A stretch of DNA of 64,000 bases, taken from NCBI GenBank assembly GCA_020722815.1, contig DYKB01000002.1:124001-188000 (forward strand). Reading direction: 5' to 3'. Numbering within the stretch: the stretch's first letter is position 1; each line of letters starts with the position of its first letter. A program made the translations under genes and the position numbers. Source of the DNA: Caldithrix sp. GTDB lineage: Bacteria; Zhuqueibacterota; Zhuqueibacteria; Thermofontimicrobiales; Sulfurfontimicrobiaceae. Shown here one piece after another: positions 53,386 through 61,238 of this stretch. Under the pieces are notes generated by a model. It was not told the DNA's origin, did not search any database, and saw only the letters and a list, made by a program, of their open reading frames with translations.

Positions 53386-54465
53386 ATGAAAAATCTTCTG
53401 TTTTACATTTCCGGTCATGGATATGGCCATGCCACCCGCTCAATTGAGGTTATTAAAAAATTAATTATTCATGAAAATTATCATTGTTTTATCAAAACCA
53501 GTGCCCCTGAGTGGTTATTTAGGGCAAATCTTGATGCAAATTATACCTATTCTTTTTTAGTAAACGATATTGGCACACTCCAGGACGATTGGCTGCACGT
53601 TGATAAAAAAAGTTCGCTCGCTGCTTTTCAAAAATTATGGGCGAATCGACACAATATGATTGAAAATGAATTGAATTTTATTAAAACATATCAAATTAAT
53701 CTCATTTTTGGCGATATCCCGCCTTTGGCTTTTGAAATTGCCGCAGCCGCTGGTTTACCTGCTATTGCCATGAGTAATTTTAGCTGGGATTGGATTTATC
53801 AGCCATATTTAACTGATTTTTCTGGATTTAATTCATTGATTGAATCAATTCGATGTGCCTATCATAAAGCCGATTTATTGCTACGATTGCCGTTTTATGG
53901 TGAAATGACAGCCTTTAAAAAGATAGTCGATATTCCATTGGTTGCCCGATTGGCACAATTTTCAAAAGAACACGTCCGGCAAATTCTTCAAAAGCATGGA
54001 TTTCGAAATAAACCTTTGATTTTAATCGCATTGCGTAAAGAAGACCTGAAACGAATTGACAGGAATCGACTTAAACGATTAAATGCCTTTACTTTTTTGA
54101 CATTCGACGATTGTTATGCCATAGATGAGAACTTTTTTCAGATTCCGCAGGATTTGATTCCATTTCAGGAAATTGTTCATGCGGCTGATATCGTTATCTC
54201 AAAATTAGGCTACGGAATCGTTTCGGAGTGTATTGCGAATCAAGCGCCCTTATTGTTTACCGAAAGATTTGATTTTCAGGAATATGAAGTTTTAAAAAAG
54301 GGAATATTGGAACAGGGCCTAGGACAGTATGTTCCGCTAATGGATTTTTTAGCCGGCAATTGGGAATCTTATATTCAGAAAATTTTGGATAGACCGCCAC
54401 GAGGTGAAATAATGCAATCGAATGGGGCCGCGGTGGCAGTGAAGAAGATTCGTGAATATTTATAG
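53386..54465 (+). CDS. GT-B-fold glycosyltransferase-like protein (MurG/arabinokinase N-domain type)
   Basis: A 359-residue protein. The N-terminal GHGYGHATRS (10-19) glycine/His-rich loop is typical of UDP-sugar transferases and of the N-terminal domain of L-arabinokinase-like proteins. The second Rossmann domain has KPLILIALRKEDLK and VHAADIVISKLGYGIVSECI with TERFDFQEYEVL, the donor-binding region. No membrane helix. The donor and acceptor are unknown. It follows walJ by 40 bp. Confidence 0.8.
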   Translation: MKNLLFYISGHGYGHATRSIEVIKKLIIHENYHCFIKTSAPEWLFRANLDANYTYSFLVNDIGTLQDDWLHVDKKSSLAAFQKLWANRHNMIENELNFIKTYQINLIFGDIPPLAFEIAAAAGLPAIAMSNFSWDWIYQPYLTDFSGFNSLIESIRCAYHKADLLLRLPFYGEMTAFKKIVDIPLVARLAQFSKEHVRQILQKHGFRNKPLILIALRKEDLKRIDRNRLKRLNAFTFLTFDDCYAIDENFFQIPQDLIPFQEIVHAADIVISKLGYGIVSECIANQAPLLFTERFDFQEYEVLKKGILEQGLGQYVPLMDFLAGNWESYIQKILDRPPRGEIMQSNGAAVAVKKIREYL

Positions 54466-54501
54466 CTGGAAATAAAGTTGTGGTTCACGCCTGTAAACTT
54501 T

Positions 54502-54672
54502 TTAATTAGAGTCTGTCCGAAAATACTAAGACCTGTCATTGCGAGGTGTTTTTTGCCGCAGCCTGTTTTTTAGGCTCGCAATCCCGTCGTTAAGCAGCGG
54601 AGATTGCTTCGACGCACAAAACGCTCCTCGCAATGACAGATCCGGATGTGTTTTTGGACAGACACTAATTAA
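54502..54672. repeat. 171-bp element with 22-bp terminal inverted repeats and an inner palindrome
   Basis: Ends TTAATTAGAGTCTGTCCGAAAA (20 of 22 matching), in coordinates 54502-54523 and 54651-54672, with the key motif GTCTGTCC/GGACAGAC. Nested within is the palindrome CTGTCATTGCGAGG / CCTCGCAATGACAG (54533-54546 and 54626-54639). It contains no ORF and fits a non-autonomous mobile element. Confidence 0.8.
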
Positions 54673-54682
54673 GTAAAACCTG

Positions 54683-54727
54683 CCCTCACTCTAACCCTCT
54701 CCCAGAGGGAGAGGGAATTGCTACGCC
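54683..54727. repeat. GGGAGAGGGAATAGCTACG-type palindromic repeat, copy 4
   Basis: CCCTCACTCTAACCCTCTCCC then GAGGGAGAGGGAATTGCTACG. Same core as near 1801 and 14540. It stands between the 171-bp element and the argS 3' end; 54797-54813 holds the AAAAAAGTGTCCGGTAG 17-mer also found near 14620. No gene is seen in 54466-54874. Confidence 0.7.
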
Positions 54728-54874
54728 ACACCCACAAAAAGATGGTTCGAATGCGGGCTTTGCGCGTGGTCTAAAAATGAATCATGAAAATAATAAAAAA
54801 AAGTGTCCGGTAGCAAAAATCGTGGTGCTGTTGAATTACCGAAAGATGAAATTATACTGCACTTTTAGTCGATT

Positions 54875-56716
54875 TTACATTCTTTCCGGCACGGCTATCC
54901 CCAAAATCTCCAGGCCACGTTTCAAAACGAGCGCGGTGGCTTTCGAAAGTACCAGGCGTGCCTGAACCAGTGCTTCGGTTTCTGCTTTCAGTACCGAATG
55001 ATCATGATAAAACGTATTCAAAGTTTTGGCCAGCTCGAATACGTAGGTGCACAGCCGCGCTGGATTATAAGTCTGGGCAGCCAGTAACAACTCCTGAGGA
55101 AAATCATTTAATTTCCGAACGATAGCTTTTTCTTCTGTGGTTTTGAGCAATGAGAAATCAGTATCTGCCGTTGTCAATTCATCAAAATTATACTTTTCTG
55201 AATTACGGAAAATGCTCTTCACCCGTACATACGCATATTGAATATAGGGGCCGGTGAATCCCAGGGGTGAAATCGATTCTTTGGGATTAAATGTCATTCG
55301 GGTTGAAGGGGAAAATTTTAATATAAAAAATTTAAGGGCACCCAACGCCAGAATTTCCGCAGTCTGACGAAAATCCTCAAGTGGAATATCGATATTACGT
55401 TCTTTAATTTCAGCCTTTTCCATTTCAAACAGCTCATTCATCAAATCATCGGCATCGACTACTGTTCCTTCGCGGGATTTCATTTTACCTTCTGGCAGAT
55501 CAATCATCCCATAAGCCAGATGGTAACAATTGTCAGCCCAGTCAAAGCCCAATTTTTTTAACGTCGCAAATAATACCTGAAAATGATAAATCTGTTCATC
55601 GGCCACAACCCAAATAGCGCGTTTCATTTGAAAATCATCATACTTCAATTTTGTCGTGCCCAGATCCTGGGTAATATACACACTGGTCCCGTCTCTTCGG
55701 ATGAGCAGTTTTTGATCGAGACCGGCTTCGGCTAAATCAATCCAGATTGAATTATCATCTTTTCGGAAAAAAATTCCTTTTTGCAATCCTTCATCCACCA
55801 GCGCCTTTCCAAGCATATAGGTCTGGCTTTCTTTATATACTTTATCGAAATAACACCCCAGCCGGCGATAGGTTTGATCAAAACCCTGATAAACCCAATT
55901 ATTCATTTTTTCCCAGAGCGCGATAATCTCCGGATCACCCGCTTCCCACTTCTGGAGCATGGCTTGTACTTGCTGATACCAGGTTGATTCCTGTAAAAAT
56001 TGGGCCTCAATTTTGCGTTTTTCCTGCGGATCAATTTGATCCAGCGAAATGTTCTGCTTTTGAATCCATTCGTCCCATTCTTTTTTCTGAGCTTTGTCGT
56101 AAAGGACGTAAAAATGCCCTACAAAATGATCACCTTTCACATTCTCTGATTCTGGAGTCGCATTATTTCCAAATTTTTGATAAGCCAGCATAGATTTACA
56201 GATATGAACACCGCGATCATTTACCAGATTTACCAATGTTACATCGTACCCAACTGTTTTTAATAAATTACCGAGTGCCATGCCCAATAGGTTATTCCGA
56301 ACGTGTCCCAGATGCTGCGGCTTATTGGTGTTGGGAGCCGAATATTCAATGAGAATTTTTTCACGCGGGACTGAATATTGAGTGCCGAAAGATTCGGGAT
56401 TTGACAAAATTTGCGTACAAAGCATTTGCGCGAGTCTGGTGTAGTTGACGAAAAAATTCAGGTAAGGCCCAACCGCCATTGTTTTTTCAACTATTTCAGA
56501 TATTTCAAATCCATCCCTTAATTTTTGTGCGATCACTGGAGGTGCCATTCGAAGCACTTTCGCCAAAGGAAAGCAAGCGAAGGCAAAATCTCCCATTTTT
56601 TCATCAGGCGGCGCATCGAGCTTGATTGGCTCTTCATATTTTGTATTAAATGTATTCTGGATTGTAATGCTGACAAGATTTTCAATGTGCCGGGCGACAT
56701 TCATCGTTTCGTTCAT
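54875..56716 (-). CDS. argS: Arginine--tRNA ligase
   Basis: A 613-residue class I synthetase that charges tRNA-Arg. The HIGH-type motif HLGH is at residues 135-138 in SAPNTNKPQHLGHVRNNLLG; the KMSKS-equivalent loop is GKMKSREGT; the C-terminal DALR anticodon-binding domain has NTFYHDHSVLKAETE. An N-terminal Add-1 domain (1-110) is present. It is 34 bp after the transglutaminase gene and probably co-transcribed with it. Length is slightly above the usual 550-600, with an insert near 180-260. Confidence 0.96.
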   Translation of the reverse strand: MNETMNVARHIENLVSITIQNTFNTKYEEPIKLDAPPDEKMGDFAFACFPLAKVLRMAPPVIAQKLRDGFEISEIVEKTMAVGPYLNFFVNYTRLAQMLCTQILSNPESFGTQYSVPREKILIEYSAPNTNKPQHLGHVRNNLLGMALGNLLKTVGYDVTLVNLVNDRGVHICKSMLAYQKFGNNATPESENVKGDHFVGHFYVLYDKAQKKEWDEWIQKQNISLDQIDPQEKRKIEAQFLQESTWYQQVQAMLQKWEAGDPEIIALWEKMNNWVYQGFDQTYRRLGCYFDKVYKESQTYMLGKALVDEGLQKGIFFRKDDNSIWIDLAEAGLDQKLLIRRDGTSVYITQDLGTTKLKYDDFQMKRAIWVVADEQIYHFQVLFATLKKLGFDWADNCYHLAYGMIDLPEGKMKSREGTVVDADDLMNELFEMEKAEIKERNIDIPLEDFRQTAEILALGALKFFILKFSPSTRMTFNPKESISPLGFTGPYIQYAYVRVKSIFRNSEKYNFDELTTADTDFSLLKTTEEKAIVRKLNDFPQELLLAAQTYNPARLCTYVFELAKTLNTFYHDHSVLKAETEALVQARLVLSKATALVLKRGLEILGIAVPERM

Positions 56717-56750
56717 TTTTCATTTCCTGAATAGTTTCGGTAAATTTTAC

Positions 56751-58439
56751 TTAATTTTTGCCTTGAATTCGATAATTAAATTCATAAGAAAGACTTATAC
56801 TCCATTCACTTTCAAACATCGTTTTGTAACGAGTTCCCCATTGCGGGCCGACCGGTTTTCCATACGTATAAAACCAGTTCATAATGGGATCGCCGGTAAA
56901 TCCCAATGCAATCCAGTAGTAGCCGGGCGTTAAAATCAAATTTTGTTTCGCGAAATCAAAATATTCCCAGTTATAGCCAACTTTAAACCGCATTTCATCG
57001 ACCAGGATGATTTCACTCGTGGCAATTAAATCACCGGGAACGCCTTTATTATCCTTTAAAAGCTCGATCCAGACATTTCCACTGCCGCCAAATTTATGGA
57101 TTGCCAATGCGATATTTTCCAATTTCAAGGGCTTATCGAGGCGAAAAACCTGGGCATATTGATCCTGACTGGTAACATATTCAGCCGTCTCAACCATAAA
57201 ACTTTTTTGCATTTCAAATTGATTCCCTTTTACTGCTTGTACAGGCCCGTGAGTGGCCGTAATATCCAGACCAATCGGAAATTCCAGATTTCCCCAACAG
57301 ATTGGTTTTTGAAAGGGAATCTTTTTGATATCCTCAGGGGGGATAGCTGGTGGTGGTTCCGGTGTTTCTTTTTTAGGCTGATAAGGAACAAAGTTTGTTT
57401 GAACCGGCGGTGTTAAAAGTAAATTTTTCGGCCCATACGACTGCTTTTCGCCTTGAATTGATACCTGATCCTGCGCAAACTCGGCTTCAATCGTTTCTTC
57501 AAATTGGGGTTGCCCGGAATTCATTCGATCCATTGACCATCGCAATAAACCATCCTGAATTGTTTCCTGATTATCAATTCCCACTTCAATTCGGATAAAA
57601 CGATTACTCACAAAAAGCTGGGTCTGCTGTGGATCAAATGGTACCCAGCCTAAATCCTCAAAATAAACTTCAATCCAGGAGTGCCGACCCTGCGCAATTT
57701 TCATCATCAGCGTTCCCTGGGGCGTTTCAATTTCATAAGGCCGCTTTAGCGTCACCCCGTTGACGATACGAACAGGAATTCCCACACTTCGCATTAGCGC
57801 GGCAGTCAGGTGCGAATAATTCTGGCAATTTCCTTTACCACTTCGATAGGAATATCGTGCATCGTAACTGGGGGGATTGAGTATATAGCGCATGTGATCG
57901 ACAACCCAGGAGAGAATTCGTTGCACGGCATCATATTGGGTATTTGCGCCGCGGACGAGTTCTGCAGCCTGCGAACGTATCTGGGGATCATTGGCGGCAA
58001 CCTGTTCGGTTGATTGTAAATAGGGTTGAACATCGGGACGTACATTTTTGATGGGAAAAGGGATAGAAGATGTTAATTTTTCCAATTTCGTATGATTCTG
58101 CGCCGTAAAAGTAATCATTGTTTTAATGGTACGTCCCAGATTGGCCCAATTCACTTGCAAAATTTTATTACCCCGTTGATCCATTCGTTCTTTTTTAGTG
58201 GTCGGCTGGGGTTGAAAATTTATTTGCAAATGAGAGATTTGTTGATTATAAGTCGGTGATTGGAAACTTTGTGGAATCACAAAACTTAATTCCAGATCCT
58301 CCATGCCTGGCACCGGGACAATTTCCTGACTTAATTGATAATTTAAGCGCGAATTCTGGCCACCATTGACCAGATAATTTTCGGCCAGTGCAAAATTTAT
58401 GATTAATACAAGGAAGATACCAATCATTATTTTCTTCAT
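56751..58439 (-). CDS. Exported transglutaminase-domain protein with intact triad
   Basis: A 562-residue protein with a signal peptide (IMIGIFLVLIINFALAE, 4-20). The transglutaminase core has Cys205 (GKGNCQNYSHLTAAL), His253 (GRHSWIEVYFEDLGW) and Asp269 (VPFDP), so it is probably an active cysteine protease or crosslinking enzyme in the envelope. The part before (about 20-150) is beta-rich. After a Pro-rich linker (EPPPAIPPEDIK) the last 150 residues form a sandwich of the kind found in bacterial surface proteins. It is the upstream partner of argS. Compare the inactive relative at 24739-26172. Confidence 0.88.
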   Translation of the reverse strand: MKKIMIGIFLVLIINFALAENYLVNGGQNSRLNYQLSQEIVPVPGMEDLELSFVIPQSFQSPTYNQQISHLQINFQPQPTTKKERMDQRGNKILQVNWANLGRTIKTMITFTAQNHTKLEKLTSSIPFPIKNVRPDVQPYLQSTEQVAANDPQIRSQAAELVRGANTQYDAVQRILSWVVDHMRYILNPPSYDARYSYRSGKGNCQNYSHLTAALMRSVGIPVRIVNGVTLKRPYEIETPQGTLMMKIAQGRHSWIEVYFEDLGWVPFDPQQTQLFVSNRFIRIEVGIDNQETIQDGLLRWSMDRMNSGQPQFEETIEAEFAQDQVSIQGEKQSYGPKNLLLTPPVQTNFVPYQPKKETPEPPPAIPPEDIKKIPFQKPICWGNLEFPIGLDITATHGPVQAVKGNQFEMQKSFMVETAEYVTSQDQYAQVFRLDKPLKLENIALAIHKFGGSGNVWIELLKDNKGVPGDLIATSEIILVDEMRFKVGYNWEYFDFAKQNLILTPGYYWIALGFTGDPIMNWFYTYGKPVGPQWGTRYKTMFESEWSISLSYEFNYRIQGKN

Positions 58440-58923
58440 TGCATCTCTCCTGTGATTGCTGTTGATTTGATTTGCAGACGTTTTAAAAAATCTACGCCAA
58501 GATTTTATTCGCTAAATAAGCGAAAGAAAAAACGAAAATTTTATTTAAAAATCAAGTTAATTTTTTTTTAAATCCTGAAAAATTAAGCAGCTATTTATCC
58601 GCAAAGATCTGAAAATGGACGTAAAATCAAGTACGCCGCTCTTTAACTTTTAAGGCAGGTATTAACCGGGTACTTTAATCCTGAGTGACTTTGTAAGTTC
58701 CTTGCTAAAATAATGTATAAAATCCGCTTCGTAACGCCATCTTTCCTGCATCCCGATGAAAACTTTTTTCTGAATCTTTCGTATACAAGGGCAAAAGTCA
58801 GGATTTCAGCCTGTTTTCTTTTGTATGAGATGAAAAATAGAGGAGCATTTGAATCGAAAAGACATCTTTTTTTTTCAACAATTCGTCTGTTGGCTAATGC
58901 TACAAAAAGAGAAGGGGGAAAAA
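58440..58923. other. Non-coding gap upstream of the RsbW-like gene
   Basis: About 480 bp between the divergent transglutaminase gene and the small leader ORF. AT-rich, no confident promoter, repeat or gene seen. Open frames on both strands lack a ribosome site and protein-like composition. An open frame from 58713 runs in phase into the RsbW-like gene but its first 90 residues look non-coding. Confidence 0.5.
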
Positions 58924-58989
58924 ATGGCTTCACAAGCGAATTTGAAAATTCAGGCAAGGCTGGTTTTGGGGATTGGAGTTATCAAATGA
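58924..58989 (+). CDS. 21-residue leader ORF overlapping the RsbW-like gene
   Basis: ATG at 58924 preceded by the strong ribosome site AGAAGGGGGAAAAA. It encodes 21 residues (ASQANLKIQARLVLGIGVIK after the Met) and stops TGA at 58987, overlapping the next ATG as ATGA. The hydrophobic tail resembles the very start of membrane sensors of the HAMP type, so it may be a cut-down remnant of a lost gene, or a leader for coupled translation. Confidence 0.4.
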   Translation: MASQANLKIQARLVLGIGVIK

Positions 58990-59444
58990 TCTGCTTTCAA
59001 ACTGGACAGCAATACATGAAAACGAAAAATATTAAAATCGAAAGCTCGACATCGAAAATACAGCAAGCTGTACAAAAATTGGAGCATTTTTTAAATACAA
59101 ATGGTTTGTTTGAACGAATTGTTCACGAAACGACGATTGCAGCGTCAGAAGCCATTGCCAATGCAGTGATTCATGGTAATCATAATGATCCAGAAAAGTA
59201 TGTTTCTGTCGATGTTAGAATAAATGGCAAAAAATTGACCGTAAAAGTATCTGATGAAGGGGCTGGTTTTTCCCCAACCACTATCCCGAATCCTTTAAAT
59301 GGTGAAAACCGAATGAAAACTAGTGGCCGTGGTGTTTATTTGATGAAAGCAACGATGGATGAAGTCAATTTTTACCAATCCAGGAAAGGGCTTGAAGTCG
59401 AGCTTATCAAATTCCTGACTGATGAGCATAAAAAAAAGAGATAA
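58986..59444 (+). CDS. RsbW-like anti-sigma serine kinase (GHKL ATPase)
   Basis: A 152-residue protein with the GHKL fold. The N box is HETTIAASEAIANAVIHGNH, the G1 box is VSDEGAGFSP, and the G2-type loop is TSGRGVYLMKATMDEV. This is the RsbW/SpoIIAB layout: it binds ATP, can phosphorylate a STAS antagonist, and holds a sigma factor. The start at 58986 is chosen for the GGAG site 8 bp upstream and the ATGA overlap with the leader ORF; an ATG at 59016 would give 142 residues and is also possible. A STAS protein gene lies at 51687-52031. Confidence 0.85.
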   Translation: MICFQTGQQYMKTKNIKIESSTSKIQQAVQKLEHFLNTNGLFERIVHETTIAASEAIANAVIHGNHNDPEKYVSVDVRINGKKLTVKVSDEGAGFSPTTIPNPLNGENRMKTSGRGVYLMKATMDEVNFYQSRKGLEVELIKFLTDEHKKKR

Positions 59445-59614
59445 GAACCTGCCGATATATGGATAACCTTTTTAACTCAATCTCTTTGGCGATATTGCCT
59501 TCCTTAAGATGATTAAATTAAATACTATTGAATAGCACCCAATTTATCATGCCAGAATATTTATTTTAGACTTCCAGTACTCAAATTAATTGATTTTATC
59601 GGGATTTTTAATAA

Positions 59615-59818
59615 CCTGAAATTTTAAAATGAATCGTTTTCAGAAATTATTGACCCCTTCTGTCTCTTCCCCCAATTTCGCTTTCGGGAATTTGCGGGAG
59701 GCAGGAGGGGGTCGCTCCCCCATTTTCGCTTTTTGAAAATAGGGGAGAGACAGCGGGGGTCAATTTCCCACTGAAAGCGAGTTCTCCGAATAAAAAACGT
59801 TTATTTTAGAATTTCAGG
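59615..59818. repeat. Palindromic element with terminal inverted repeats, copy B
   Basis: Ends CCTGAAATTTTAAAATG (59615-59631) and TATTTTAGAATTTCAGG (59802-59818). The right 70 bp (ACAGCGGGGGTCAATTTCCC onward) match copy A at 26281-26431 in reverse orientation with few changes; copy B has about 50 bp more in the middle. It is the main content of the 59445-60010 gap; no gene seen there. Confidence 0.82.
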
Positions 59819-60010
59819 TATTAAAAAAACTTGAAATTTTCACTATTCATTGATAAATTAGTTGAGTTTAGCTAGTACCTTTTGTATTTAGGCTTATTCA
59901 ATTTTCTAATTTTGTCTTAGTGATGACCGGCATTGGAAAAAATCATTGGAAAGCATAATACAACAGAAAATCACTTGAACATTGAATAAAAGCAACAATG
60001 AGGTTAAAAA

Positions 60011-61048
60011 ATGCAAAAAATAATATTAAATTTTTTTCTATCATTTATTTTGTCTTCTGGAATTTGCTTCCATGGCTTTACGCAAACGAATAAAGAAATT
60101 TCAAAAACTGATGCAAGTTATGGGTTCATACCGCAAAACTTTTTGCAATATGATGTGATTCTTGAACCGGATAAAAATCAACCAGAATGGTGGGCAGGGG
60201 CGCCATCAGTGGTGCAAGATAAAGAGGGAATTTTTTGGCTGGCCTGTCGGATGCGATCTCCTGATTTTCCCCGAAGCTTGCGCGGCTATGAAATTCGTAT
60301 TTTAAAAAGTATCGACGGAATTCATTTCACCAGCGTTATTTCAATACCGCGTGAAAGTGTTCCAATTCCAGGATTTGAGCGCCCTGCAATTTTAATTGAT
60401 CCAATTACAAACAAATTTAAGTTGTACGCCTGCGGTCCCTGGCAAAATAAATCCTGGTGCATAATCAAATTTGATGATGCAGATGATCCAGGTCATTTTA
60501 TTCCTTCCACCGCTCGCCCTGTCATCCAGCCGCGGGAAAAAAAATATGAACGTGAAATAACTGTTAAGGCATATAAAGATCCTTTCATTCTCTTCACGAA
60601 TGGAAAATATCATGCCTATGTCACTGGCTATATTAGAGAAAATGAACGAATTTTCCATTTTACCAGCTCTGATGGTGAAAGTTGGCAACCTGTTGGTGAA
60701 ATAACTGAACCAGCAATGGATTTAACAGGTTGGCATAATTTTTTCATCAGACCGGCATCGGTGATACCGTTAGGTATCGGCTATTTTTTCATTTATGAAG
60801 GATCGCATACGTCCTGGTATGATCCGGTTTATAATATTACCACTGGAATTGGCTTTACATTTGATCTGCACCATATTATTGATCTCACCGAGGCCGGACC
60901 ATTAGCCGTCAGTTCTACACCTGGAAATTTTCATACCTGGCGCTATTCACATTGGATCAAGGTTCAAAATGAGTTATGGATTTATGCCGAAGTCGCACGA
61001 GAAAATGATTCCAATGAGATACGTCTGTTTCGAATGAAAATGGAATAA
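60011..61048 (+). CDS. Exported propeller-type glycosidase-like protein
   Basis: A 345-residue protein with a signal peptide (IILNFFLSFILSSGICFHG). The repeat pattern (APSVVQDKEGIFWLACRMRS; RPAILIDPITNKFKLYACG; KDPFILFTNGKYHAYVTGY; FFIRPASVIPLGIGYFFIYE) fits a five-bladed propeller of the GH43/GH32/GH130 clan. Catalytic acid residues cannot be placed with confidence. It may act on glycans outside the cell or only bind them. Stand-alone gene; the next gene begins 190 bp later. Confidence 0.7.
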   Translation: MQKIILNFFLSFILSSGICFHGFTQTNKEISKTDASYGFIPQNFLQYDVILEPDKNQPEWWAGAPSVVQDKEGIFWLACRMRSPDFPRSLRGYEIRILKSIDGIHFTSVISIPRESVPIPGFERPAILIDPITNKFKLYACGPWQNKSWCIIKFDDADDPGHFIPSTARPVIQPREKKYEREITVKAYKDPFILFTNGKYHAYVTGYIRENERIFHFTSSDGESWQPVGEITEPAMDLTGWHNFFIRPASVIPLGIGYFFIYEGSHTSWYDPVYNITTGIGFTFDLHHIIDLTEAGPLAVSSTPGNFHTWRYSHWIKVQNELWIYAEVARENDSNEIRLFRMKME

Positions 61049-61238
61049 AATCATTACGTTATAAGTTATATTGATGTCGCACAGACTGATTAATTTTCTG
61101 TGCCGGCAGCAATAAATTCTGGATTGGCACGATTTTTACTACATTTTATTTAACGTCGCATCCTCTCATTTACACAGTTATTTTCGGCGGCGCAGTTATC
61201 ATAAAATACACTCAGTCTAATTATGAAAGGATTCAATT

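Noticed and set aside
58643-58957. Minus-strand open frame of 104 codons antisense to the RsbW-like upstream region
   Set aside because: No ribosome site, no family resemblance, and it lies in low-complexity AT-rich sequence.
58713-58985. Long N-terminal extension of the RsbW-like protein
   Set aside because: The extra 90 residues show no domain and the family starts near 58986 or 59016; a better ribosome site belongs to the overlapping leader ORF.
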